64,000 bases of DNA, taken from assembly GCF_000220395.1 (NCBI RefSeq), contig NW_004086039.1, forward strand, positions 1-64,000. Reading direction: 5' to 3'. Within the stretch, counting starts at the first letter, position 1, and each line of letters opens with the position of its first letter. The notes beneath the pieces were generated by a model. The model was not told where the DNA came from. It did no database searches and saw only the letters and a list, made by a program, of their open reading frames with translations. Origin of the DNA: Ichthyophthirius multifiliis. Its lineage: Eukaryota; Ciliophora; Oligohymenophorea; Hymenostomatida. A program made the translations under genes and the position numbers. This document shows positions 37,348 through 50,296 of this stretch, piece after piece.

Positions 37348-38275
37348 TTATTTTTGTAATTATGTATATTTAATTAACTTATTATTAATTTTAATATCTT
37401 AATTTTTTCTTAAATATAAATTATTTATGTCAGTTTTTATTTCAATGTTTGCGTTTATTTATTTTTATGTATAAAAATAAATTATATATTTTTTATTAAT
37501 ATATAAAATTTATATAATTTTTTTATTTAACTGAAAAAATGTTTTCTATAAAGGAATTTTTTTTTATTTTATTTTAAAATAGAGAATTATTTTAATTTTA
37601 TTTTATTTTAATATTAAAATCTATTTTTAAAAATTTGAATTCAATTATTATATTTATTTAACATTTTTATAAATAAAGAAAATCACTTTATATATTTTTT
37701 TTTTTAAAAAAAAAAAATAATATAAAAAATTATTTTTTAATTTAATATTATTATAAATACTTATTTTATTTAATTTATAAACACACATTTTATAAAATAT
37801 TAATAATATTTTCTTTAATTATCATATTAATTACACTAACATTTATAAAAAAAAATTGTGTTTAATAATTATATATATTTTTTTTTTAAATAAAAAAATT
37901 ATTAAAAATTATTAAATTGAATTTATAATAATAAATATAAATTAAGCCTAATGAATATATGACTATAAAATTTATATCTTTATATAGTATATATTTAATA
38001 AAATAAATAGTTACAATTAATATTTAAATAACATAACAGAATTAAGTTTTTTGTAATTTAGAAATTATATTAAAAAAAAATAAAAACCAAAAAAACAATA
38101 TAATTAAAAAAAAAATATTTTTTAAATAAAAATATAAATGTAAATATTATTTTTTCTATTGAAAAAAAGAAAAAAAACTAATTTCATAAAAAAAAAAACT
38201 ATAAATAATTTTTAAACAAAAAAAAAAGTAAAAGAAATATACTTAAAAAATATAATTACTCTAAATATACAAATA
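36418..38275. other. Low-complexity region with TA/AAT arrays
   Basis: About 1.85 kb without a gene. It contains long (TA)n tracts at about 36858-36905, 36985-37006, 37160-37190 and 37270-37343, and AAT/AATA arrays at about 37195-37275. Long A+T stretches around 36905-36970 and 37030-37140 are near inverted copies (AAATAAATAAAGTAAAAATAA versus TTATTTACTTTATTATTATT-type sequence). One unresolved base sits at 37187, probably from assembly difficulty. The final 60 bases before 38276 are an A-rich leader for the RasGEF gene. Confidence 0.6.
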
Positions 38276-40885
38276 TGAGTGGAGTATTTTAATAAAAAAC
38301 TATATTTGACATTACAGAAGCCGAAACTCCTTCTTTGAATACAAACGCAATAAAAGTCTAAATGGAATCCTTCATTAAAAGAAGAAAATTAAAAGACCAC
38401 CAATCTAAAAGTTCTAAATTTTCTATGATTCATTAGCAAAATATTATTAGTTCACCTAAAAATATATTCGGACATTAGTAAAGACTATCAAATGAATCAT
38501 TTAGTATATTAAAAATTTTAAAAATTATAAAATAAAATAAAAAAAAATAGTGTCAGACTTTTACCATGATAGTAAAAAAATATACTTTCAAATTTTATAT
38601 ATTATATTTGATATATATAAGGCGATAGTGGAACAAGTTCTTTTATAAAAACGGAAGTTTTAATAGTAATTTATGTAATTCATTTAGTTCTAAAAGTGGT
38701 AAAAAATTAAATATAACTATATATATAAATATATATATTTTTTATATTATATTTATAAAAATTCATTTTTATTATATAAATATATTAATATATTTCTACA
38801 TTAATATTTTTTTATATATTCATATATGTAACTATTTTATAAAATAGAAAAAATGCTTTCTGAAATAAATTTAAGCCCCTAAATATCTAAATTTTCAGAT
38901 AATAATAATATGGATAGAATATCGAATTCTACTACATAATCTCAATAATCTTTATTAATTGAAAAAGATTAATTATCTATTTCTTTATAATAAATTAGTA
39001 ATTTAATTGGTACATAAATTTTTATTTTAAATTATATGATTTTTCTTTCTTTTTTATTTATATATATTATAGAATTAGATGTTGATATATTAAATAGTTA
39101 AATGAAAATATTTTTATAATAAATGGTTTAAAGAAGTAATAATATAAATAAATTTTACTAAAACTTACTTTTTTTTTTCCAAAACGATTCCGAATTTATT
39201 CCTTTCTTTACAGATTCTTTTTCTCATTAATAAGATTAATTTATTTAGAGTAATAATTCTTTCCTAAATCATACATAATTGTCTAATACTAACATTTTTA
39301 ACCTCTCTACGAATTTGAATAATAATATATTTTTTAATTCAATACATTGTAATAATAATTATACAGAAAATATGATGTTCAATGAGTAATAAGATAATGA
39401 ATTCTAAATTTTTTCAGGTAATTATTCTTATATGGGATTAAATGTCGTTACTGCCTTATCTTCTATAGTTTTTAAAATTAAACCAAGAAACTTTAGGATT
39501 AGTATTATATTAACTTTCGATTATTATATGACTCCTTTAACTTTTTTATTATTTATTATGAGATGTGTAATATCATATATATAATTAAAAAAATAAAAAA
39601 ATATAATATAATAATAGTATTATATTCCGTTTCCTTTAGGAATGACAGAAAGTGAAAAAGATGAGTTTTTGAAAAGAAAAGAGGAAATAAGTGTAAATAT
39701 ATGGTAAATAATAAGAGATTACATAGAACTTAGAGGAAACGAATTTCTATAAAATAATTTAACAAGCCTTTTATTATTAAATTTTTTTAAATAAGTTTCC
39801 ACAAGTAATTCTAAAAATAAGGGAATTCGATAATATGATGCTCTACTCGAAAAAGTTAAAATAAAATACACTTAATATGAAATAAGTAAATTTTCAAATA
39901 AGAAAAATGAAAGTTCATCTCAAAAAGAAGAAGAATAATTAAATACTAAAAGCATTTAAAGAAAAAAACTAGATATGCTTATTTTAGAACCTAAAAGCAT
40001 ACTTTTATATGAAGATTCGGTTATTATTGAAATTTTAACTAATATCGAATGTAAATACTTTATTAGATTAAACCTTACTAATTTATTATAAACAAAAAAA
40101 ACAATAAAACAAAAGAACACTTTTGTATAAAAATACTCTAATAGATTTAATTATATAGTTTATTGGTTAGTAAACCAAGTAATTTAATAAAAGCAAATGG
40201 ATCTAAGAACAAGTTATATAATAAAATACTTAGATTTGATACGAATATGCCATGAAAAATTAAATTTTGCAACTCTTCATGTTATATAAACTGCGGTTTC
40301 CAAAATAAAAATATTTGTCCCAAATACATGGAAAAATTAGAAAAAGAAATATTGAGTAAAGAATAGTCTTTTTGTAAATTAGAACTTAAATTTTATGATT
40401 ATGTTTTTAATGATAAATATGATGGATATCAAAAAGAAGTTGCCAAACTTCAAAATTAAAGAATATATAGTTATATCCCTTGTATAAATCCTTACTTATA
40501 AGATATTAATATATATGAAAATAAACTTTAATAATACCAAAAAAAAAATAACTCATAAAATTAGAACGTTGTTTTAAACAATATAAATTCACCTACTAAA
40601 TAATACCAATAATAATAATAGTCTATTTTACCATGGGTTATATATGAAAAAATAAGTGAATGCTTATATAAATTATATTTAGTATAAAAAGGATGTGAAA
40701 AATAATATACCAATGTTAATATTGTTAAAGATTATAAAGATTTTAACAATGATAAACTATAAATCTATACTTTATTTAAAAAAAAATGTTTTTTAGATAT
40801 TAATTAATTACTTAATGTAAGCAATATCAATATTAATTAAATAGAACATCATTTTTTAGATTAAGCTAGGTTAATTGATTTTTGA
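38276..40885 (+). CDS. Ras-type guanine nucleotide exchange factor
   Basis: RasGEFs load GTP on Ras-family GTPases. The first 330 residues are Ser/Asn/Gln-rich and disordered, starting MSGVFQQKTIFDITEAETPS. A RasGEF N-terminal domain follows: FRISIILTFDYYMTPLTFLL, then (after an intron at about 39570) GMTESEKDEFLKRKEEISVN and LRGNEFLQNNLTSLLLLNFF. The catalytic CDC25 domain includes RFNYIVYWLVNQVIQQKQMD, LRTSYIIKYLDLIRICHEKL and FATLHVIQTAVSKIKIFVPN, matching the helical hairpin region. Four or more introns are present (about 38498-38620, 38700-38848, 39014-39074, 39570-39620). Around 38639-38644 the frame shifts once at a TTTT run; one more T would give SSFYKNGSFNSN. The stop follows ARLIDF. 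The partner GTPase is unknown. Confidence 0.8.
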
Positions 40886-41659
40886 AAAAAATTTTTCATT
40901 TTAAGTTTTTCCAAAAATAAAATACTTTTTATTATATATTAGGTAGAGTTTTATTATAATAAAATTTGCTTGAATAGATATATAAAAATAAGTTTAAAAT
41001 TAAATAAATTCATATTAATCAAATTTTCGAAATTAAATAAAATATTTAATATAATATATAAAGTATTATAAATTATATAAAAGTATAAATGTATATATAT
41101 TGTTGTTTTTTAATCTTACTTTATATAAATATTAATTTTTCTTTAATAATATTTTATTTTATATGTTAAAATTATTATTATATATTTATTTTTTAAAAAT
41201 TATTAATTAATATAATTTTTCTTATTTTTTAATTTATATATAATATAATTTCTTACATATATTATATATTAAAAAACATATAATAATAGTTTAATTTGAT
41301 AGTTAAACTTAAAATGATAACTAAAAAAAATTATATTTAGTTTCATTTTATTTATTATATATTTAAATTAATAAATATCCTGATATTATAAATAAATAAT
41401 TTTTTTTTAATAAACATAAAATTAAGTTAAGCAAAAAAAAAAAAGGATATAAATATTTTATATAATATATAAATTTAAATAGTAAAATTTTTTATTTATG
41501 TAATATATATTTTTTTTAAAAAAATATTATATATTATGTATAATCATTAATTAATTTTTAAAAAATAAGATATTCAATAAATAAAATTTTTTAATTCTAT
41601 CTCAATATTAAAAAAATAAATAATTATATATGTATGAAATAAAATAAAAATATAAGCAT
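40886..41659. other. Intergenic, convergent spacer
   Basis: A+T-rich spacer between convergent stops. No gene or RNA is seen. Confidence 0.55.
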
Positions 41660-43097
41660 TCAACTAATAATTTCATTTTCGAATTTTTTTTAATTTTTCT
41701 TGAGATAATTTTGTGTTTTTTTAAACAATTTTTCTTACATAAATTTCCAATCAAAAAACTATTATTTTTATTCATCTGTATAATTATCTTAAATAGTTTT
41801 TATGAACTAATTTCTATTAGCAATACACAAAATATTAATAAAATGTAATATATTTTTGCACTAATTTTTCAGACTAGCAAACTAGCTTAAAGACCCCAAT
41901 AAAGCAATAATAATAATTTTCACTTTTTATTAATTTGCTTCAAACCATTGACATTATTCTATTATCAACTACTCATGTTCCGGCTAAAGTACATGGAAAG
42001 TTATGATAACATATTATTTAAATTCCATTTACTATTATTTATAAATCGAAAAGAAATCAAATAAAGACAAAGCTTAAACATCATTAGGTTAAGCATTATT
42101 CATCTAAGCTAATTTTTCCCATAAAACTATTGCATGTTTAAGATATTCTTTAAAAATACCCTTTGATTTTTTATAAGTAAATTCTTCAGTCAATCTCACA
42201 AAAGTGGTATGAATATCTCTTTTCATAACATCACTTTTAGGAAAAACCATACATTTTTAAAAAGACAAATCTTCAGTTAAAGAATAGCCCTGTTTATTTT
42301 TTATTTTTTAAAAAAACATATATAAATATATAGATTACTTCTTTTTTATTATTAATATTCATAATACTATGTTCAAAAGACTCTACTACATCTCCATCAA
42401 AAACAATTGATTTTTTTATAGTCTTTTTGTACATTCCAATTTATTTTGCTTTAGCTTTCAAATGCTAAACAATAAATTAAACTGAAACCATATTATTTCT
42501 ACTTCCAGGGACTATCATATCCGCACAATTCATAGTAGGCTTAATGTATTCATCAAAAGATCTTTTTATAAATCTATTATATTAAAAAAGTACGCCTTCG
42601 ACATCTCTTCCTCTTTCATTTATATCTCTAACAATTCTTCTACAAAGTCTTATATCATCATCACAGTGCATAAAAATCTTATATTACATCAAATCACATA
42701 TCCTTGGGTCATATAGGGAAAGAATTCCCTCAAAAAGAATTACGTCAGTAGGCTCTACCTTATCCTTTTATTCTTCAGGGTAATGTGTGCAAAAATTATA
42801 TCTAGGAATTTCAGTAGGCTAACCATTTAATAGAGCCAATAAACAATTATAAGCTTAGTTAAAATCTAAAGCATCTGGGTGATCAAAATTATAATCTCGA
42901 GCATCGGTTTTCGTTTTGTCTACACCCTTATAAAAACAATCTAAGGGAACTATTAGAACATTAAATTCGCCATCATATGTCATCTCTTTTCTTATGTTAT
43001 TGCATAATGTAGTTTTACCAGCGGCTGACCCACCTGCTACTCCGACTAGAATACGTTTAATTTCTAATGATTCTTTTCTTCCTAAATTTAATGACAT
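41660..43097 (-). CDS. Uridine-cytidine kinase with novel C-terminal half
   Basis: The enzyme phosphorylates uridine/cytidine in pyrimidine salvage. The 462-residue product starts [20 protein letters not shown]. The P-loop is [17 protein letters not shown]. The substrate segment is [10 protein letters not shown] and [12 protein letters not shown], followed by [15 protein letters not shown] and the lid [20 protein letters not shown]. This complete kinase domain occupies about residues 1-235. After a 49-nt intron at 42290-42338 (phase 0), some 210 further residues follow ([20 protein letters not shown]...). They begin like the usual UCK tail but then become an unrecognised helical region, with no uracil phosphoribosyltransferase domain as in UCK-like proteins. 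The protein ends KKFENEIIS before TGA. The local GC content of the kinase part is clearly higher than the spacer. Confidence 0.9.
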
Positions 43098-43171
43098 TAT
43101 AATTTAATAGGTTTTTTTTTATATTTATATTTATTTGTATGTATAAATAAAAAAATTTTTTGATATATATA

Positions 43172-43207
<36 letters not shown>

Positions 43208-43369
43208 GGTAATTAATTTATTTTTAATAAATATTTTTTTTTATTATGTATATATATATTTGTTTATATTTAAATTTATTATATTTTTTATTTAATTTTT
43301 TATACTTCAATATATTTTTAATAATAATTTAAAAATTATTATTAAAAATAACTTATAATCATAACTAAA
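43098..43369. repeat. Intergenic with (TA)n tract
   Basis: Upstream spacer of the uridine kinase gene with a TA microsatellite at about 43162-43204. No other feature is seen. Confidence 0.6.
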
Positions 43370-45020
43370 TAGACTCAGTAATTTATTTTCTTAACATTAA
43401 GCAATAATAGGACCCACTTTTTTTTATTTTTCTTTAATAATTTCCTATTTTTATCCTTACTAAGCTAACTCTTATTATTTCTTAAAAAAACTACTACTAA
43501 TTAATAATAATCATTAAAGTATAAATCTTCTTAAACCTCTAACTCTATTAATAATTATAATTTCTAAAAGGAAACTGCCTTATATCTTCATTTTAAATAA
43601 ATTTATTAACAATGTTTTGTAAATATTCAGTGCTTTTTTTATAATTTAAATATGAAATAAAAGTTACATAATTAAATTTATTATGTTCCTTTTCTATATG
43701 ACATTTAAACGCTCCTTTATTTACATTTATATCTTTTTTTCATTTATTCAATATTCTGCCAACAATTTAAATAACTTATTAGATATCATATTCCCTTTTT
43801 TCTTTTTATTCCCTGTTTTAATTAAATTGATCAATAATGACTCCTGAAAGAATTATATAAGAAATCAAAATTATTAAAAAAATTAATATGCGAAATCAGC
43901 CAAAATTCTTGAATCAAATTCCCAATTTTCCATATAATCTATTTCGAAAAATTCCCAAATTCCCCATTAGATATAAAAATTAAATCCAATATTATGCAAA
44001 AGCATTTAAAAAGAGACTCATATTTATGTTGTCCGTATCTGTATAAAAATTAAAACAATAAAAGAGTGTGAAATAATGAGTCAAAATCACATAAAAAACC
44101 ATTACCCAATTTTTTTTATTATTTAAAAAGTTTTATTTTAACTTCTTTTTAAGAAAATAATTATTAATTGAGTAAGATATTTTAAAAATACTCTTTAACA
44201 ATAGAAGCTAAAATTTTTTGATTCATTTAATAATAAATATTAAATATATATTTAAGATAAATTACTTTGAATTTCTAGTAATAATATCATTTAAATTAAA
44301 AAAAAAATGATTTTGTTTACTTGAATTTCTTTAATAATTTATAAATTTTATAAAAACAACTAAACAATGTTTTCTTATTTCTTACTAGAAATCTTCAAAA
44401 TAGATATTTTCATTTCTTTTTTATTAAAAAATTCAACATCAAGAGTATGAATTATTTTTCAAAAAAATCACTATTTATTAATCAATTATATCTAATATTA
44501 CTTTAATTATTCATTTTTTAAACTTATTTAATTGTTTTCTTATTTTCTAATTTAAAATATGTTTCTTATTAATATAATGGATCAATAATAAATGGATTTT
44601 CCTCTACAAACAGGGCTTTAAATATAAATAAACATTATCTATTATTGAATATAAATGCGCTATAATACAATAATTTTAATTGATCATTTATATATTTAAT
44701 ACTTTACAAAGCCTGTTATTAATTTATGCATTAATAATTTCTTCCTAAAAATAATATAGAATATAATTTAAATTATAATTGCAAAAAAAGGCTTATATTT
44801 TTCACATATATTTTTAAAAAAATTATTCCAATTATCCATATTTGAAATCTATGATAATATCATATGACTATGTATTGATATATAAAAATAAAATAATACA
44901 AATAATGTTTATTTATATATAAATTTTCGATCATTATTAATAATTTAAATTAATTGAAATTAAATAATTTTCAATTTGAAAAATTAAATCAGATAGCTAA
45001 TTAACATTATTATTAGACAT
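43370..45020 (-). pseudogene. Decayed IP3-receptor-like channel fragment
   Basis: Minus-strand pieces in several frames. The clearest part, at about 43600-43720, reads DINVNKGAFKC then HIEKEHNKFNYVTFISYL and STEYLQNIVNKFIQNED and RQFPFRN. This matches the conserved C-terminal tail of IP3/ryanodine-type Ca2+ release channels (Hi-x-EHN-x-W/F-x-Y, then TEY, then FP). Upstream pieces include EFFEIDYMENWEFDSRILAD, HTLDVEFFNKKEMKISILK and IIDPLYQQETYFKLENKK, which could be from the same family. TGA codons and frame changes occur repeatedly, and the whole would be far shorter than the roughly 3,000 residues of ciliate channels. It looks like the remains of a C-terminal fragment. The first ATG (45020) gives only about 29 residues before TGA. 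Confidence 0.5.
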
Positions 45021-46821
45021 TATGTATTTATTATATAGTGAAATAATATTAAAAAAAAGAATTGACAATATCATATTTATTATTAATATTTAAAATATAT
45101 TTTTAAAATAAAATAATACACCAATTTATATTTAGAAACAATATATATAAAATTATATATTCTGAAAAGATATTTGACAATATATACATATAATTTTGAA
45201 GATAAGACTCTACAATATTAAAGATTATATAAAAAAAATTTGTCATAATTTAAATTGTAAAAAAAAAAAAATTCATTAAAAGAAAATTAATTAAAAATAC
45301 TTTAGATTTTATATACATATACTTATAAAAAAATTATAATGTACAAAAATAATTTGCTATAAGATTAACAATAATGAAGTAAAAAAGAGTAAATTATAAA
45401 AATATTAATAAATATATATGACATAGATTGATAAAAAAATATATATATAATTTTAAAAATTAGATAATATTATTTGAAATATATAAATATATTAATTGTA
45501 AATCTTTATAGAAGGATATTTATTAAAAATATAAAAATATAAAAATATAAAAATATAAAAATATATAAATATATAAATATAATAAATATATATATTTATA
45601 TATATTTTAATTTATGTATTTTTGCATTTTTTTTCTCATATAAAAAATATCACAACATAAATATTTAAGATTAATCTAATATTTAAATTTACATAATAAT
45701 TATTTACATATTTAAATTAATTTCGAAAACTTTACTTCTTAAAAAATCTTAATTATTTTCATAAAATATATTATTTTATTCTTTATTTTTATGGCTTAAA
45801 TTACACATTTTTTTTTATTATTAATATGCAAACCTATATTATTTTTATTTTATAATTTATTATTTCTTATTTCGATATAATTTATAATCGCTTTTTAAAT
45901 AATTGTTTTATAGTTAATTAAAAATGAGATTATTAGAATTTCTAAAAACATTATTAAATTTTATCCTCTAAAACTTATATTTTTATAATTATTATTTTCA
46001 TATTATAAATCCGTAAAAAATGAGCTTTGAAGAAGATTTTATTTTTTAAAAAAATATATATACAATTTTGTTTATTTTAAAACTTTCTAGAAATTGATAT
46101 ATTTCCCTTTCTATAAAACAATTCAATTATTTAAAATTATTAAATTTAACACATTTCAATTAATAATATTAACGCCTTAAAGCATCATTTGTTTTAAATA
46201 AAGTATTTTATAAAGGAAAATCTTATAATTTTAGTATTATATATTTCAAAAATTAATAATATTAAATATCAAATACTTAGCAAAAATAATTTTTTGTTTT
46301 TTAATTTTAATTTTTTTTTTAAAAAAAAAAATATTTTAAATTTATTTTAATTTTTTTTTCTTTATCTTTTTTTTGATAAAAATTTATTTGCTGGGAGTAT
46401 TACTAAAAATAAACTTAAAATCAGCATTATTTGTTGAAAATTATTACATTTTATTAATATTTTATTAGACTATCTGAATATATGAGAAAATCCTTCTTTT
46501 TTGTTGACATATATTGATTTTAAAATGACATTATGAATTTATTATTTCTTGAATATTAACATTGTTTTTTATTTTAAAAGTAAGTTAATATTATATAAAT
46601 ATTATTTATTATTCGAAATTCTTTATTATATATATTTTTTTCTAGTTTAAAAAAAATATTATATTTATTTTTTTAAAAAAAAGCTAAAAATAATTTTTTA
46701 AAATAAACTTTTTTAAAATAAAAAAAAAAAAAATATATATATATACATATAAATAAATAAGTTTTATAAAAACTAAAGATTTAAAATAAATAAAAAAAAG
46801 GAAATATTTAAACAAAAAAAA
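45021..46821. other. Intergenic, AT-rich with short tandem repeat
   Basis: About 1.8 kb of A+T sequence. An 8-base unit (aaaaatat) repeats about five times at 45523-45565, grading into ataaatat units to about 45600. No gene is supported. Confidence 0.55.
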
Positions 46822-48202
46822 TCATTTAGACATACTCCTTTTATATTTTTATCGTTTAATTTTAAAATCCAAAAAATTAATAATTTCTGTATTATTATAA
46901 TCCTTAAAATTCTTAATTTATCTACTATCACAAAAAATCATCATTTACATTTCTTTATTAATGTTATTAGTATTATTATAGTTTTTTCTATCAAATAAAT
47001 TAATAAAATAGCTATCTCCTCCTAAAGCCGATTTAGATAAGTCATTTTCTTCACATTAATATTCCGAATAGGAAAAATATTATTAAACAGGTGAAGTTGT
47101 AGTATCGTCTTTTTGTTAAAAACTTGGACAAAAGATTCTTGAATCTTTAATATAGTTTTTATAAAAGTTTTGAGGGTTATTAAATTCATTTGTTTTTTAA
47201 TTTATCATAAAAGGAATGAATTATTAAGAAACAATTTCATACTAAAGTAGTTTATCCAAATATCGATTTGCTTAGTTATTATTTATTTAAAAAGTAGGTA
47301 TAGGTAGTATTTATTGCATGTACTTATATATATTTTTAAAAAAAGAATTATTTAATTAATCAATATATAAATTTTCTTAAGAATCGAATATTTAAAGGGA
47401 TAATAATTAAACAAAACTATAGTTTCTTTCCAAAAAATGCATTAAAATATACTACAATTGATTATTTTTGTTTATAATTAATTCGAAAGTTAAATTAAAT
47501 AAAAGCTAGTTTATTTTTTTATTTGACATTATATAAACATCTATTAGTATTTCCATAATTTAATCGATTTTAGTAAATTTAGGAAAAACGAAAAAAACCT
47601 TATTTAAATTATTCAAAAAAGAGAAAAATAAATATTCCAAATATTTCCTATACCATATTTATAAAGAAAAATCTTCCTAAAAATACAATTTTTCAATCTT
47701 TATTTCAAATGTAAAAATTAACATTTTATCAAAAAAATTACCCTATATCTATATAAAATTCAGGTCTTAAATTTGCAAAAATTCAAAATTTTTAAAATAA
47801 GAAAAACTTTCTTAATCTGTTAAATTATTTAAAACACCAAAAACAATAAATTTTCCGATTTTATCGATGTTTTCATCTTCAAATAAACTTAAGTCTAAAC
47901 TTATCTATTGAATATATAATAAGTTACTCTATAAATTTTCCTTTAATGAACAATAGTTTTTTTTATATTTTTACAGGAACTTTTATATAATTCTTTATTA
48001 AAATTTCGTTTATTTAATCAATTTTATAATTTAATGAATCATATATATCTAAAGGTTCTTAATTTACTTGAGTATCATAATTTATATATCGAATATCAGA
48101 TAGATATGTATTTCTATGATTGTTTTTTTCATTTGAATAGCTTTTTTCGCTTGAGTCTAAACATCCGAAACAAAGAATTCCTTTATTATAGTTATTACCC
48201 AT
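46822..48202 (-). CDS. Orphan protein with MGNN acylation start, 448 aa
   Basis: Two exons joined by a 34-nt intron (GTAAAAATAT...CATTAAAG) at about 47938-47971. Exact frame closure gives 448 residues. The start MGNNYNKGILCFGCLDSSEK has a myristoylatable glycine and nearby cysteines. No transmembrane segment or known domain is recognised. The middle is rich in Phe, Leu, Asn and Ile (for example KYLEYLFFSFLNNLNKVFFV, QLLFNLTFELIINKNNQL) and looks helical. The C-terminal 120 residues are polar (KDDTTTSPVQQYFSYSEYQC) and end KRQKYKRSMSK. It is probably a peripheral membrane protein. Function is unknown. Confidence 0.65.
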
Positions 48203-48208
48203 TTATTA

Positions 48209-48239
<31 letters not shown>

Positions 48240-48488
48240 TTTTTTTTGGATAAAAATAATTATAATATATAATTATTTTTTGTTGGATAAAAATATAATT
48301 TTTTTTTTTCAATAATTCATGCTCAATTCATATTTTTTTAATAAAATAAAAAATAAAATATTTTTGATTATTAGATTTTTTTTTTTTTTAATAACTATAA
48401 AAATAATAAATAAATAATATTATTTAAAAGTAATTAAAAAAAATAATTTTTAATATTTTTTATTTTTTTTTATTTTTAAAAAAAATTA
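48203..48488. other. Divergent intergenic spacer
   Basis: This 286-base spacer separates two divergently transcribed genes and so should hold both promoters. It contains an ATTTTT tandem array at about 48209-48237 and A-rich leader sequence on both sides. Confidence 0.5.
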
Positions 48489-50296
48489 ATGGCCTCTGTT
48501 AAATTTTCGAAAATAGGCGAAAGCATATTAAAAAAAATAATTAAAAAAAGCCCGAATAATCTATAAAAATAGAAGAAAAACTCCAAAAATAAATCATCTA
48601 AAAGGAACAAAAAACCCAATAGTCTTAAATATAAACAAATTAAAATCAAAAAGAAATATAATAAAAAGATATTATAAATTAACCCAAAAAAATTATTGAA
48701 AAATAACCCAAAAAAAGTATTGAAAAATAAACACTAAAAAGTATTGAAAAATAAACGTAAAAAAAATTTGAAAAACAAATATAAAAAAATATTGTAAAAT
48801 CTTCCCAAAATAATTACTAAACATTAGAAAATAAAGACTAATATAAAAATTAATTTAATCCTTCTAATGAACTTAAAAGGACATTTAATATAAATAATAA
48901 AAGCAGTTAAAATTTAACCAATAACTTTTCCTAATTTTTTCATAAAGAAAACTAATCTTAAAAAGATGTTTTCGAATAAAAAAGACAAAGAGAAGAATTA
49001 CAAAAGCATCTAGAAGAGTAAATATTATTTAAGAAAAAAAAAGAAGAAATATAAAAATAATAATAACAACTTGAAGATCTTTTATTAACAGAGAAAATAA
49101 AGTAATAATAAAACAATGAAAAAGTGTCTTTTTATAATAAAAATACAAAAAATGATACAATAAAATCTTTACATAATTAATTTTTATAAAGAAAACAAAA
49201 AATCTAAAAAGAAATTAAAAATGAATAAAATGAATTATCAGAAACAGGATTCTAATTGCCAAGAACTCCTCCCCCTAATATTTCATAAAAAATTAATTTC
49301 TAATACCAAGAATAAAATATATAGGAAAATAATAAGGAAATTATTATATCTTAATAAAATATAGACCTTAATTATATGAAAGATTATTATGAATTGTAAA
49401 ATAAGGTTTTTAATAGATAATTACAAAATTTATAAAAAGATGTAAAAAATATAAATATATATTTATTTTTAATAAAAATAATTTAAAATAAATACATAAT
49501 TATAGGTTTATATATCTCAATATTCGAACGTACCAGACTTTTTATTATAAAATGAGATATAAAATTTTAATTAAAGTCCATATTAATATAAAAGTTCATA
49601 AAAAAATACGATTTTAATATGTATTATGAATAAAAAATGAATTAATTTTAGTAAGAAATTTATTAATTTAGTTATTTTAAAGAAAAACCTTAAAATAAAT
49701 TTGAAAAAATATAAATAGGAAAAAAATACAAAGAAGTAAATTAAAAAGAAAGACCAAAATCATTCCAAGAAAAAAATTCAAAAAATGAAAAATTTCTTTA
49801 AAAATGTAAAAGTTAAGATAAAATTGAAATTGACATTAAAGCTTTTTAAGAAACTTTTTTAAAAAATAAAAAAATCAAATTTTTTTAACCAATAAAAAGT
49901 ACATTGGATAAATATATATGTGATATACTAAGTGAAAATAGTGATTAAGAAAATAATAATAAAAATTTAGATAAATCAATAGACAATATATTAAATGATA
50001 TAGAAGATATGGTTTCTTAATAAACATAAAATAAAGAAATTAAAAAAAAATGCGAAATTTAATTATATGAAGAAAGCATTCAAAAAGAATGTATTTTTAA
50101 TTTAAAATAAAATTAATTATAAGAAATAATTAAAAAGGATCTTATTTAAGAAAAAAAGAATATTACAGATAAGTTTTAAAATTAAAATATTATCCTTAAT
50201 AATTAAGATTATGATTAAATTTTTTAAGAATGCTTAGATAAACTAAATTTTTTAGTTAATCATTATACTGATACTAGTAGATTTATAAAAGTATGA
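48489..50296 (+). CDS. Gln/Lys-rich coiled-coil protein with EKQ repeats
   Basis: Starts MASVKFSKIGESILKKIIKK and is almost wholly charged and Q-rich, about 575 residues. Residues 60-100 contain an imperfect 8-9 residue repeat: KKIIEKQP, KKSIEKQT, LKSIEKQT, QKKFEKQI. Coiled coil follows (REELQKHLEEQILFKKKKEE), then a proline patch (LPRTPPPNIS) and a second coil that ends VNHYTDTSRFIKV before TGA. One intron lies at about 49440-49505. The natural frame requires one extra A at two runs (48543-48549 and 49600-49606). With those, the protein is continuous. No enzymatic motif is seen. It is probably a cytoskeletal or basal-body component, by inference only. Confidence 0.6.

Noticed and set aside
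42855-43097. A short 80-residue kinase fragment
   Set aside because: It is only the part of the uridine kinase before the first TAA. With TAA read as Gln the enzyme continues to 41660.
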